A DNA stretch of 64,000 nucleotides from positions 1-64,000 of the forward strand of contig NZ_CP073585.1 in the NCBI RefSeq assembly GCF_018200035.1, written 5' to 3'. Under the pieces are notes generated by a model. It was not told the origin of the DNA and did no database searches. It was given only the letters and a program-made list of their open reading frames with translations. Every line of letters starts with the position of its first letter. Position 1 is the stretch's first letter. The DNA is from Sulfitobacter albidus. GTDB taxonomy: Bacteria; Pseudomonadota; Alphaproteobacteria; Rhodobacterales; Rhodobacteraceae. The translations under genes were made by a program, and so were the position numbers. Positions 51,871 to 60,788 of this stretch are shown here, one piece after another.

Positions 51871-53263
51871 CTTTTGCCTCCTTCGCGGCTTGCTCTGCCA
51901 ATTGCTGATCGCGCCACCAGGTGCCCAGCAACACGGTCTTGATCTCGGCCCATGTCTGATCAAACGCCTCGCGCCCGCGCACGTAGGTGTCGCGGTTGAA
52001 GTCACGGTAATCGGCTTCGTAGATGCCGTTCACCTGCTCCCCCGCCTGCCCGACCATGGCGGTGACTTCCTGCCGGTAGGTGGCCATGAAATCCCCGAAA
52101 TAGGCCTGAATGACATTCGCCAGATCGGTCTGCTGGCCCGCATCAAAGCGGGTGATGAGCGCGCGCACGGCGTCCCATTCGAACTTCACCTCGGGCAATC
52201 CTTCGCGACGACGTACGGAATTCTCGCCGTCCTCGATGCTGGCAAAGGTCGAATAGAGCATATCAAAAAACCGCCCCGTGCTGTCGAATTCGAGGAACGA
52301 CGCGCCCAGAGGCACCACGAGGATATCCGCTGCGGCCAGTGCGTTGATCGTCAGATAGCCAAGGGCAGGGGGCGTATCGAGCAGGATGATGTCGTAATCG
52401 TCGAGTATCTTTTCGTCCTCGAGCGCGCGGGTCAGGGCATCCCACAGGGGCCAGTTGCGCAGCTGCATGCGCCACACGGGGACCTGAAATTCGGCCCAGT
52501 AGAGGTTCAGCTGTGCGCCGATCAGATCGATATTCGGCCAATGGGTCGGCTGGATCAGGTTTCGCGGCGAAACCTCAAGGCTTTCGGTTAATGTTTCGTC
52601 AAGCGGGAGTTCGGTGATGCCCGCCGCGCGGCGCACGCTGTTTTCGGCCTGCACGTGGCGGGCGTAGTCCTTGGCCAGCAAGGGGAAGGCGGTGGACCAT
52701 TCGTCGGGCACGTCACCGCCCATGATCGAGGTCATGGAGCCCTGACTGTCGAGGTCGATCACCAGCACGCGGTAGCCGTCGAGGGCGGCGGACATCGCCA
52801 GATGCGCGGCGGTGGAGGTTTTGCCCACGCCGCCCTTGAAATTCGCCACGCTGATGACTTTGGCGGGCAGGCCTTCGGGGCGCCAGGACTTGTAGCTGCG
52901 GTTGGCAGCCCCCTCGGCGGCAAAATGGTCGCGCAGGGCCAGAACGTCTTCGAGGGTGAACCAGCGGGAATTACCCTCGCCCGTGCCCTGCGGTAGATCG
53001 GGATGCGCCTTGAGCACGCGGCGCAGATGGGCGGGGGCGACGTTCAGAAGGTAGCGGCAGACCTCCCACGTGGAGAATTTGCGCAGCCGCTTGCGCCCGT
53101 CCGGGGCGTAGCCGCGTTTGGCCAGATCGTCGCGCCCACGCGCGGCAAATGCAGCGGCTTTTGCGAATCGCGCGGTGTCGATAGGGTCAGACAGCGTCTG
53201 CGCGGCCTGTTCAGGGTTGATGTTGAAATAGGCGGGCGGGTCGCTCTTGGGGGGTGTTGCCAT
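51857..53263 (-). CDS. parA: Plasmid partition ATPase ParA
   Basis: Type Ia ParA ATPase that positions plasmid copies with ParB. 468 residues: an N-terminal DNA-binding region (about 1-130, with TWEVCRYLLNVAPAHLRRVLKAHP) that may repress the par operon, then deviant Walker A VANFKGGVGKTSTAAHLA near residue 140, VIDLDSQGSMTS and the Walker B-like IILLDTPPALGYLT. Divergent from rep across the putative origin. Contains a parS-like site at 52558. Confidence 0.95.
   Translation of the reverse strand: MATPPKSDPPAYFNINPEQAAQTLSDPIDTARFAKAAAFAARGRDDLAKRGYAPDGRKRLRKFSTWEVCRYLLNVAPAHLRRVLKAHPDLPQGTGEGNSRWFTLEDVLALRDHFAAEGAANRSYKSWRPEGLPAKVISVANFKGGVGKTSTAAHLAMSAALDGYRVLVIDLDSQGSMTSIMGGDVPDEWSTAFPLLAKDYARHVQAENSVRRAAGITELPLDETLTESLEVSPRNLIQPTHWPNIDLIGAQLNLYWAEFQVPVWRMQLRNWPLWDALTRALEDEKILDDYDIILLDTPPALGYLTINALAAADILVVPLGASFLEFDSTGRFFDMLYSTFASIEDGENSVRRREGLPEVKFEWDAVRALITRFDAGQQTDLANVIQAYFGDFMATYRQEVTAMVGQAGEQVNGIYEADYRDFNRDTYVRGREAFDQTWAEIKTVLLGTWWRDQQLAEQAAKEAKDGEA
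52558..52574. promoter_or_regulatory. parS-like site 3 (inside parA)
   Basis: GGTTTCGCGGCGAAACC, a 17-base palindrome apart from the central base, same arms as site 1. It lies inside the coding sequence for the ParA C-terminal half. Confidence 0.75.
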
Positions 53264-53764
53264 GATACCTCGGGGATGTGCGTGTTTTTATGGGATGTTC
53301 GTGTAAATGTCGCACATCCGGGGCGTCATGTGAATCATTTCTCGAACCTATTCCCGTATTAGAGCCTAATCGGAAAAAGCAGCAGACAGTAAAGTTGTAG
53401 AGTCTTTGTAGATCTATAGAATCTTTGGCTTAAATTGTGTAGTTTGAATCAACATCTTGCGGGTAATCCGGTGCCCGATTGCGGGATGAGGGGGCGCTGC
53501 ATACGGGGGGAAGGGGACCCATCTGCGGGATAAGGCGGCCTGATTCGCGGGGGGAAGAGCGCCTGGACCCGGTTTTGCCCACGGTAGACCCTATTTTGCG
53601 AATCTGTGGAGAGTCGTGCGCGGGTGCTGTCCCGTAGATGGGTTCCTTTTGTCCCGGCAACTCTCCCGCAGAACGGTACCTTTGCGACGCTTGTTCGGAG
53701 GAACCTTTCGGCGCATACTGGGCAAAAGTCAGAGCGTGTGCACACGCCAGCCGAGGTGAATGAG
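53264..53764. other. Putative replication origin region between parA and rep
   Basis: No gene in 500 bases. The left part (53341-53450) is AT-rich for this replicon and carries TAGAGTCTTTG (53398-53408) and TAGAATCTTTG (53417-53427), 19 bases apart. The middle holds iteron-like GCGGGATRAGG and CGGGGGGAAG repeats (53460-53560) and an inverted pair GGGACCCATCTGCGGGA (53514-53530) / TCCCGTAGATGGGTTCC (53630-53646; 15 of 17 match). The right part has GGNNCCTTT-like repeats at 53641, 53676 and 53700. Fits an iteron-type plasmid origin next to its initiator gene. Confidence 0.65.
53734..53747. promoter_or_regulatory. Palindrome in front of rep
   Basis: GCGTGTGCACACGC is a perfect 14-base palindrome 17 bases upstream of the rep ATG. 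Iteron-type initiators often bind such a repeat as dimers to limit their own synthesis, so it is a candidate operator. Confidence 0.5.
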
Positions 53765-54955
53765 ATGAGCAAGCAGCCCGCCCGTGCAGAGATCGACCGA
53801 GCCACGCTGACCGGGGCACTGCGCCGGGATGCGGTCAAGAAACACGTGGGCGCGATCCATGTGTCGGGCAAGCTGACGCTGTTGCAGCGCAAGCTGTCGA
53901 ATGTGCTGCTGCTGAATGCCTATGACACGCTGACCAGCCAGCAGACCCATGTGATTGACGCGCGTACGCTGTGTCTGATGGTGGGCTATAACTCCAACGA
54001 CATGGACACGCTCAAGGCGTCGTTGCGCGGGCTGGCGGAGACGGTGGCGGAGTGGGACATGCTGGATGCCAAGGGCGAGCAAGAGTGGGGTGTGTCGAGC
54101 CTGCTGAGCTATGCCAAGCTGAAGGGGGGCGTGTGCGAATATGCCTACTCCCCGGCGCTGGCGGAAAAGCTGAACGACCCGAAGGTCTTTGCGCTGATCA
54201 ACCTCAATATTCAGCGCAGCTTCACCTCGGGGCACGCGCTGGCGCTTTATGAGAACTGCTATCGTTTCGTGCGCACGGGCAGCACGGGGTGGTGGTCGCT
54301 CGATCTCTTTCGCCGTCTGATGGGCGTGGCCGACAGCAGCTATTACGAGGTCTACAAGCACCTCAACGCCAAGATCATCAAACCGGCGGTGGCGGAGGTG
54401 AACAAGACGTCGAACATCGTGATCCGGCCAGAGATCCGCAAACGCGGGCGGGCGGTGACGGATATCCGTTTCCTGATTGAGCAGAACCCGCAGCTGTCGA
54501 TCATGAATATCGACGACGGGGCAGGGCTGCGGCAAATGCCGGTGTACGGTCAGCTGCGGGAGCTGGGGGTGAGCGACCGTCTGGCGCGGCAGTGGCTGGG
54601 GGCGCACGGGGAGGACTACGTGCGCGAAAAGCTGGACTATGTGGCGGGGCAGGGGGGGGTAAGCAATCCCGTGGGCTATCTCACGGCGGCGCTGCGCGAG
54701 GATTACGCGCGGCCGCAGGAGGTGGCGGCGGAGCTGACCCCGGCGCAGCGCACACGGGCGGCGCGGCTGAACAGCCTGCAGGCACGCATCGCCGCGCGCA
54801 CGCCGACGCAGCGCGACGTAGACCGGCGCGCCTTTGCCAGCCGGATCAAGGACGCGGCGGCGCGCGATGATTTTGAGCGGCACGGCTGGATGTCGGCGTT
54901 GAATGCCGACGCGATCTGGGCGTTCTGGGAGGAGCTGTCGCCGGAAGAGATCTAG
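53765..54955 (+). CDS. repB: Plasmid replication initiator (RepB-type, Rep_3-like)
   Basis: 396 residues from ATG 53765, preceded by GAGGTGA; the frame is open upstream but no ribosome site is seen there. GAIHVSGKLTLLQRKLSNVLLLNAYDTL, MVGYNSNDMDTLKASLRGLAETVAEWDM, INLNIQRSFTSGHALALYENCYRF and STGWWSLDLFRRLMGV fit the two-winged-helix initiators of alphaproteobacterial plasmids. Replicon type in the Roseobacter scheme is probably RepB; that naming needs a search. Its stop overlaps the bchO stop by 4 bases in convergent orientation. Confidence 0.85.
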   Translation: MSKQPARAEIDRATLTGALRRDAVKKHVGAIHVSGKLTLLQRKLSNVLLLNAYDTLTSQQTHVIDARTLCLMVGYNSNDMDTLKASLRGLAETVAEWDMLDAKGEQEWGVSSLLSYAKLKGGVCEYAYSPALAEKLNDPKVFALINLNIQRSFTSGHALALYENCYRFVRTGSTGWWSLDLFRRLMGVADSSYYEVYKHLNAKIIKPAVAEVNKTSNIVIRPEIRKRGRAVTDIRFLIEQNPQLSIMNIDDGAGLRQMPVYGQLRELGVSDRLARQWLGAHGEDYVREKLDYVAGQGGVSNPVGYLTAALREDYARPQEVAAELTPAQRTRAARLNSLQARIAARTPTQRDVDRRAFASRIKDAAARDDFERHGWMSALNADAIWAFWEELSPEEI

Positions 54956-55800
54956 GCGTCGAGGATGATCTGCGCGATCCGCTCGGGCGCTTCTTCGTGT
55001 GCGAGATGACCGAGGTCGGGCAGGGCCTGGTGATCCAGCCCCGGAACGCGTTCGGCCACGCGGGCGGAAGTGGCGGGTGGTACGGCGCGATCCTTGGCCG
55101 CTGTGATCAGCAGCCCCTGCGCGCCGCTGTCGGGCAGCCGTTTCAGCAGCGGGTCGAGATCCCATTGCGCCATCATTTGCAGTGTCGCGTTGACGTGGCC
55201 GCGATCGCCGACCAGCGCGCGGTAGTGGCGCTGATCCTCGGGCGGCAGGGTCGATCCGGTGCCTGCGATCAGCCGCTGCACCGATTTGGGATTGGCGTTT
55301 TGCGCGGTGAAAAAGGCGGCGACGCCGGGCATCAGGGCCAGCCCTTTGGCCATCAGCGGGAAAAGCACGCCGGCAAGGCCGGAAAACCCGGCAAGCGCCG
55401 CGTTCAGGCCGATGATGCGCGGGGCAGGGGCGGGCAGATGGTCGATCAATTCCAGCGCTATGGCGCCACCTGCGGAATGGCCGAGGATCGTGCGGGGATG
55501 CCAGCCCTCCTGCGCGCAAAGGGCGGCGATGTCCTGCGCCATGGGCACCAGCCCGCAGCGGTTTTGCGCGCCAAGCCGGGTGAAGCCCTGACCGGGCAGG
55601 TCAATCGCAATGACACGGTACTGCGCGGCCAGCAGGGGCATCAGGTGGCGAAAGCTTTGCGTGGCGCCGCCCGCGCCGTGCAGCAGCAGCATCAGGGGGC
55701 CGTCGCCCATTTCCTGCACATGCCAGTGGTGCGGTTTGCTGTGCACAAACCGCGAGTGAACGGCGTGGGGCCAGTCGTGCTTGTGACGGGTCCAGTCCAC
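54952..55800 (-). CDS. bchO: BchO, alpha/beta hydrolase of the magnesium chelatase operon
   Basis: 282 residues, alpha/beta hydrolase fold. Nucleophile elbow GHSAGGAIAL (Ser near residue 109), oxyanion region LLLHGAGGATQSF, and catalytic His in DLGHLAHEEAPE. A putative magnesium-chelatase accessory protein with no proven reaction. Last gene of crtA-bchI-bchD-bchO; four bases after bchD. Confidence 0.92.
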   Translation of the reverse strand: MDWTRHKHDWPHAVHSRFVHSKPHHWHVQEMGDGPLMLLLHGAGGATQSFRHLMPLLAAQYRVIAIDLPGQGFTRLGAQNRCGLVPMAQDIAALCAQEGWHPRTILGHSAGGAIALELIDHLPAPAPRIIGLNAALAGFSGLAGVLFPLMAKGLALMPGVAAFFTAQNANPKSVQRLIAGTGSTLPPEDQRHYRALVGDRGHVNATLQMMAQWDLDPLLKRLPDSGAQGLLITAAKDRAVPPATSARVAERVPGLDHQALPDLGHLAHEEAPERIAQIILDA

Positions 55801-55804
55801 GGCG

Positions 55805-57409
55805 CTAGGGCTCTAACGTGGCGGTCACGGCGTCCGACAGGCGGCGCGCGTCGGCGCGGGGCAGCGCGAGGTAGTGGCCGCCCATCTGTGCCGCAAGCGT
55901 GGCCAGCGCGCGTTCGGGGCGGCGGCCGGTGTCGATCACCATCGTGTCGATGCCCGCGGCGCGCAGGGCGAGGCCCGCGCGCTGTGCCTCCTGCGCCGCG
56001 CGCGCGCGGTCCGGCGTGCCGTCGAGGGTCATATTCGCGCGCCCGTCCGTGAGCGCGATCACCGTGGGGCTAAGGCCCCGGCGGCGCGCGGCGAGGGCGA
56101 GTTGATGCGCTTCTTGCAGGCCGGCGGCAAGGGGGGTGGCGCCGCCGCCGGGCAGGGCGGCAAGCTTGCGTTTGGTTTGCACGAGGCTGCGGGTCGGCTC
56201 CAGCAGGGTCTCGGCGCCGGTGCCGCGAAAGGCGATAAGGGCGACGTGATCGCGTCGGGCGTAGGCCTCGGCCAGCAGAAGCTCGATCGCGCCTTTCGCC
56301 TCGCCCATGCGGGCCATCGCGGCGGAGCCGGAAGCATCCACGGCAAAGATCAGCAGCCGGTCAGAATGATCCTGATAGCGTTTGCGCCGCAGATCACCCG
56401 CGCGGATGTGCGGGCCTGTCTTGCCCGGCGTTTGCGCGCGGCGCAGTGTTTGCCACGGCACGGCGGCGCGCAGGGTGGCGATCAGATCAACGCGGGCGTT
56501 CGTGTCGCCGTTTTGCCGCGCGGCCAGGGGGCGGCCCCGGCGATTGCCGGTCTTGGGCTGGCCCGCGCCGCTGCCGGTGGCGCCGCGCTGCGCGTGGCCT
56601 GCCAGCTGGGCCAGCAGATCGGGGGGCAGGGCGGCCTTGACCGCGTCGAGCAGCATCTCATCTGGGATTTCCGTGCGGTTTTGCGGCTCCTGATCGGGGG
56701 TCTCATCGGGTGCGTCGGGTTCGGGCGCCTCGTCAGAGGGAAGCTGCGTGGCGCGGTGGGCGAGGGTGAGGGCTGCGGCGGCGGAGATGTCGTCGTCGGT
56801 TGCCATTTGTCGTTGGTTCAGGGCGGCGTGGGCGCGGGTGGCGCGCAGGGCAAAGCTCGCCGCGCGCAGGCTCTCGATGCCGAGCCGCACGCAGAGCGCC
56901 ACCAGCGTTTCGGCCAGATTCTCCGGCAGAGTGACAGCGTCAAGCGGGAGGGATGCGCTGGCGGTATCAAAGGGCGCGATCTCGGCCAGCGTGACCTGCG
57001 ACAGATCCACGCCAAAGGCGAGGCGGTCGGCCAGCGTGGCGGGCAGGGTTTCGTCGTCGATCCCCTCGTCCAGCGCGATGAGCGTGTGGCCGCTGCCCGC
57101 GTCCAGCGCCGAAGCGAGCCGGGCTGCGAGGTAGCCCGACGCCCGTTCGGCCATCGGCAAGATGAGCGTGCCGGGGGTGTCCAACAGCCCGCGCGTGCGC
57201 GTGAGCGTCCCCGCGCCCAGCGTCGCGGTCACGTCGAGCCCGCCGTCGAGCGCGTCCGGCCCCATGCCGGGGTGCAGGCGTGTGGCGGTCAGGGTGCCGA
57301 CGACCGCGTCGCGGGCGGGGCAGGGGCGGGCGCGCAGATGCAGACCGCCCAGACCCGGATCGAGCCGCAGCAGCGCGAGCGCCGTATGGGCACGCGCGAG
57401 CGGGGTCAT
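55805..57409 (-). CDS. bchD: Magnesium chelatase subunit BchD
   Basis: Platform subunit linking the BchI ATPase ring with BchH. 534 residues: an AAA+-like N-terminal half without a good Walker A, an acidic proline-rich linker (DEAPEPDAPDETPDQEPQNRTEIPDE, about 215-240) and a C-terminal integrin-I/VWA domain with the MIDAS motif DASGS (AVDASGSAAMARM, about residue 355). Overlaps bchI by 4 bases. Confidence 0.95.
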   Translation of the reverse strand: MTPLARAHTALALLRLDPGLGGLHLRARPCPARDAVVGTLTATRLHPGMGPDALDGGLDVTATLGAGTLTRTRGLLDTPGTLILPMAERASGYLAARLASALDAGSGHTLIALDEGIDDETLPATLADRLAFGVDLSQVTLAEIAPFDTASASLPLDAVTLPENLAETLVALCVRLGIESLRAASFALRATRAHAALNQRQMATDDDISAAAALTLAHRATQLPSDEAPEPDAPDETPDQEPQNRTEIPDEMLLDAVKAALPPDLLAQLAGHAQRGATGSGAGQPKTGNRRGRPLAARQNGDTNARVDLIATLRAAVPWQTLRRAQTPGKTGPHIRAGDLRRKRYQDHSDRLLIFAVDASGSAAMARMGEAKGAIELLLAEAYARRDHVALIAFRGTGAETLLEPTRSLVQTKRKLAALPGGGATPLAAGLQEAHQLALAARRRGLSPTVIALTDGRANMTLDGTPDRARAAQEAQRAGLALRAAGIDTMVIDTGRRPERALATLAAQMGGHYLALPRADARRLSDAVTATLEP

Positions 57410-58413
57410 GCGCCCAGCACGTCTTCGACGATGCGGGCGACGCGGGTGTCCGACCCGGCCTCGTCCAGTGGGTCGCGGCGCATGCGGTGGCGCAGGGCGA
57501 GCGATGCGGTGTCGCGGATGTGGCTGCGGCCGAGTGCAGTGGCGCCCTCAAACGCGGCATGGGCGCGGGCGGCCTTGAGCAACGTCAGCTCCCCGCGCAG
57601 CCCGTCCGAGCCAAGTGCGACGCAGAGTTCGGCCACGTCGATCAGGCTTTGTTCCGTGGTCTCAAGCGCGTCGAGCGCCGTGCGCGCGGCCACGATCCGG
57701 TCACGCAGCAGGCCATCCTCGGCGCGCCAGCGCAGCATGAAGGATTCGTGCTCCCGCTCGTAGGCGTCGCGGCGTTTGATGACCTCGACCCGTTGGGCGA
57801 TATCCGTGGGGGAGGCGACATCGACCGACAGGCCAAAGCGGTCGAGCAGCTGCGGGCGCAGTTCGCCCTCCTCCGGGTTGCCGGAGCCGACCAGCACAAA
57901 GCGCGCGGGATGGCGGATCGACAGGCCTTCGCGCTCGACGACGTTCTCGCCCGATTGCGCTACGTCGAGCAGCAGATCGACGATGTGATCCTCCAGCAGG
58001 TTGACCTCGTCTATGTAGAGATAGCCACGGTTGGCCTGCGCCAGAAGGCCGGGCTGAAAGGCCTTTTCGCCCTTGGTCAGGGCCTTTTCGATGTCGAGCG
58101 CGCCGGTCACGCGGTCCTCTGACACGCCCAGCGGCAGATCGACGACCGGCGTGGGGATGGTGTGCAGCGTGGTGCCGCTGACGCCCGCCCAGCCGGGGCT
58201 GTCTGCGGCGGTGGCGGCGTTAACGGGGCAGCCCTTGAGCGCCTTGATCGGCGGCAGCAGGGCGGCCAGCGCGCGCACGGCGGTAGATTTGCCGGTGCCC
58301 CGGTCGCCAAACACCAGCACCCCGCCGATGGAGGGATCAATCGCTGTGAGGATCATCGCGCGTTTCATCGCGTCTTGCCCCACGATGGCGGAAAAGGGGA
58401 AGGGATGTTTCAT
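57406..58413 (-). CDS. bchI: Magnesium chelatase ATPase subunit BchI
   Basis: AAA+ ATPase driving Mg insertion. 335 residues from ATG 58413 (MKHPFPFSAIVGQDAMKRAM). Walker A GDRGTGKSTAVRAL, Walker B GYLYIDEVNLLEDHIVDLLLDVA and sensor region VLVGSGNPEEGELRPQLLDRFG. Overlaps the crtA stop by 4 bases. Confidence 0.96.
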   Translation of the reverse strand: MKHPFPFSAIVGQDAMKRAMILTAIDPSIGGVLVFGDRGTGKSTAVRALAALLPPIKALKGCPVNAATAADSPGWAGVSGTTLHTIPTPVVDLPLGVSEDRVTGALDIEKALTKGEKAFQPGLLAQANRGYLYIDEVNLLEDHIVDLLLDVAQSGENVVEREGLSIRHPARFVLVGSGNPEEGELRPQLLDRFGLSVDVASPTDIAQRVEVIKRRDAYEREHESFMLRWRAEDGLLRDRIVAARTALDALETTEQSLIDVAELCVALGSDGLRGELTLLKAARAHAAFEGATALGRSHIRDTASLALRHRMRRDPLDEAGSDTRVARIVEDVLGA

Positions 58414-59111
58414 GCGGGTTCCTTGGCGGTCAGGGGGGAGCGGCCCTCCCAGCTGCCATGATCTGACAGGAGGATAAAACGGGCGTAGAGTTCTTCGGCA
58501 AACCAGCCGTGATCGCGCACGGCGCGAATGGCCTCGGCGTGCGGGCCGGTGCGGGCAAAGGCATTCATCGCGGCCACGTCGGGCCAGATGGAAAACGTGA
58601 CCTGATGCAGCAGGGGCACTTCGCCGATGCCGATCTTGAACATCACGGCGGGGTCCTGGCCGATGCGGGCCGAGATGTTGGGCACGCGGCCCCAGAATTT
58701 GCGCGCGATGCCCGGTTTGATCGTGGCGCGGGTCAGCGCGGCGATGGGGCCGTCGGCGATGCGGTCGGTGGTCTGGAACGGGGTCTCGCCCGACCAATGC
58801 CCGCGCGCGTCGGTGGCGCGCAGCATCACGGTCCAATCCTCTATCGCGCGGGCGCGGTAGCGGGCGAACACGCCCGAAGCGGTCGCGGCGCGGGCCGTCG
58901 CCTCATCGGGCCAGGTGGCGAGGATGGCGTAGACCGACCAGTTGGGGCCGGGGGTGAACCCCTCGCCCGTGCCGGTGCCGCAGAGTTTCCAGAACCCGAT
59001 GCCCGGCGTGCGCGCCATGCCGCGCCGCGCCAGCCCCATCTGCGCGAACGCCCAAAGGCGCGCGGAAAGGCTGCCGAAGCGGTAAAAGCTGAGGCTGACC
59101 ACCTGTTGCAT
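58410..59111 (-). CDS. crtA: Spheroidene monooxygenase CrtA
   Basis: Oxygen-dependent monooxygenase introducing the 2-keto group to make spheroidenone, the pink carotenoid of aerobic phototrophs. 233 residues from ATG 59111 (MQQVVSLSFYRFGSLSAR); an upstream TTG at 59138 would start in the PpsR box. GMARTPGIGFWKLCGTGTGEGFTP and the C-terminal WFAEELYARFILLSDHGSWEG are family hallmarks. First gene of crtA-bchIDO, divergent from crtI. Confidence 0.94.
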   Translation of the reverse strand: MQQVVSLSFYRFGSLSARLWAFAQMGLARRGMARTPGIGFWKLCGTGTGEGFTPGPNWSVYAILATWPDEATARAATASGVFARYRARAIEDWTVMLRATDARGHWSGETPFQTTDRIADGPIAALTRATIKPGIARKFWGRVPNISARIGQDPAVMFKIGIGEVPLLHQVTFSIWPDVAAMNAFARTGPHAEAIRAVRDHGWFAEELYARFILLSDHGSWEGRSPLTAKEPA

Positions 59112-59132
59112 CGGTCGAGGAATCCCTATGGC

Positions 59133-59204
59133 TGTCAATCAAGGTTTACATATTTATCGATTGCTGGGAAGGGTTGACGCAAAGATTGTAAATCAAACTA
59201 GACA
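59133..59204. promoter_or_regulatory. Two PpsR boxes between crtA and crtI
   Basis: TGTCAATCAAGGTTTACA (59133-59150) and TGTAAATCAAACTAGACA (59187-59204), both exact TGT-N12-ACA, 36 bases apart. They should control the divergent crtA-bchIDO and crtIB-tspO units. Confidence 0.9.
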
Positions 59205-59221
59205 TCTGCTAGGCTCATCAA

Positions 59222-60775
59222 ATGAAAGACTCAGCATATTCAGATCACGGCGATCCCGCGTCGCGGGCTATCGTCATTGGCGCGGGCCTAGGCGGGCTGG
59301 CGGCGGCCATGCGGCTGGGTGCCAAAGGCTATGCGGTGACAGTGCTGGATCGGCTTGACCGGGTCGGCGGGCGCGGTAGTTCGATCACGCAAGAGGGGCA
59401 CCGGTTTGATCTGGGCCCCACCATCGTGACCGTGCCGCAGGTGTTCGAGGATCTGTGGCGCGCCTGCGGGCGGGATTTCCACGCCGATGTGACGCTCAAA
59501 CCGCTTGATCCATTCTACGAGGTGCGCTGGCCCGATGGCACGCGGTTCAACGCCTGTGGCGATGACGACCGGATGTTTGACGAGGTGCGGCGCATCGCGC
59601 CCGGCGATCTGAAGGGATACAAGCGTTTCCTGCGCGACAGTCACGCCCGCTATGTCGTGGGATTTGAGGGGATGGTCGCCAAGCCGATGCACCGCCTCTG
59701 GGAGACGATCAAGGTGCTGCCGAAATTCGCGCAGCTGCGCGCGGATCGGTCGATCTATGCCCATGTCGCCACGCGGGTCAAAGACGAACGGCTGCGCATG
59801 GCGCTGTCGTTTCATCCGCTGTTCATCGGGGGTGATCCGACGCATGTGACCTCGATCTACGCGCTGGTTGGGCATCTGGAGAAAACCTATGGCGTGCATT
59901 ACGCCATCGGCGGGGTGCAGGCGATTGCCGATGCCATGGCCGATGTGGTGCGCGCGCAGGGCGGTGTGATCCTGCACGGGGCGGAGGCCGACGAGATTAT
60001 CGTCGAGCGCGGCGCCGCACGTGCCGTCACACTGACCGACGGCACCCGCATGGAGGCGCCCCTGATCGTGAGCAACGCGGACGCGGGCCACACCTACACC
60101 CACCTGATGCGCAACGTGAAAAAACGGCGGTGGACCGCGCCGAAGCTGCGGCGCAAACGGTGGTCGATGGGGCTTTATGTCTGGTACTTCGGCACAAAGG
60201 ACACGGCCGGCATGTGGCCCGATCTGGGGCACCATACCATCGTGAACGGTCCGCGCTTTACCGGGTTGTTGCGCGATATCTTCATGCGCGGCAAGCTGTG
60301 CGACGACATGAGCCTTTACATCCACCGCCCGGCGGTGACCGATCCGACGGTCGCGCCTGCGGGGGACGATAGTTTCTACGTGCTCTCCCCGGTGCCGCAT
60401 CTGGGCTGGGACACCCCCGTCGATTGGCAGACCGAGGCGCCAAAATACCGCGAAAAGGTCGCCGCCGTGCTCGACGCGCATATGCCCGGCTTTCGCGACC
60501 GCATCGTGACCGAAACGGAATTCACGCCCGAGACGTTCCGCGACCGCTACCTGTCGCCCCACGGTGCGGGCTTCTCGCTTGAGCCGCGGATCCTGCAATC
60601 GGCGTGGTTCCGGCCCCATAACGTGAGCGAAGAGGCGCGGGGGTTGTTCCTCGTCGGCGCCGGCACGCATCCGGGGGCGGGGCTTCCCGGTGTGGTGTCG
60701 AGCGCGGAGGTGCTGGGCAAGCTGGTGCCCGATGCGCCGCGCGTGCCCATCGACCTGCCCCTGGCCGCCGAATAA
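59222..60775 (+). CDS. crtI: Phytoene desaturase CrtI
   Basis: FAD-dependent desaturase converting phytoene to neurosporene (three steps) in spheroidene producers. 517 residues. N-terminal AIVIGAGLGGLAAAMRLGAKGYAVTVLD, GGRGSSITQEGHRFDLGPTIVTVP, and the C-terminal FLVGAGTHPGAGLPGVVSSAEV carotenoid-desaturase signature. crtB follows after 13 bases. Confidence 0.96.
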   Translation: MKDSAYSDHGDPASRAIVIGAGLGGLAAAMRLGAKGYAVTVLDRLDRVGGRGSSITQEGHRFDLGPTIVTVPQVFEDLWRACGRDFHADVTLKPLDPFYEVRWPDGTRFNACGDDDRMFDEVRRIAPGDLKGYKRFLRDSHARYVVGFEGMVAKPMHRLWETIKVLPKFAQLRADRSIYAHVATRVKDERLRMALSFHPLFIGGDPTHVTSIYALVGHLEKTYGVHYAIGGVQAIADAMADVVRAQGGVILHGAEADEIIVERGAARAVTLTDGTRMEAPLIVSNADAGHTYTHLMRNVKKRRWTAPKLRRKRWSMGLYVWYFGTKDTAGMWPDLGHHTIVNGPRFTGLLRDIFMRGKLCDDMSLYIHRPAVTDPTVAPAGDDSFYVLSPVPHLGWDTPVDWQTEAPKYREKVAAVLDAHMPGFRDRIVTETEFTPETFRDRYLSPHGAGFSLEPRILQSAWFRPHNVSEEARGLFLVGAGTHPGAGLPGVVSSAEVLGKLVPDAPRVPIDLPLAAE

Positions 60776-60788
60776 GGAAAGAACCGCG

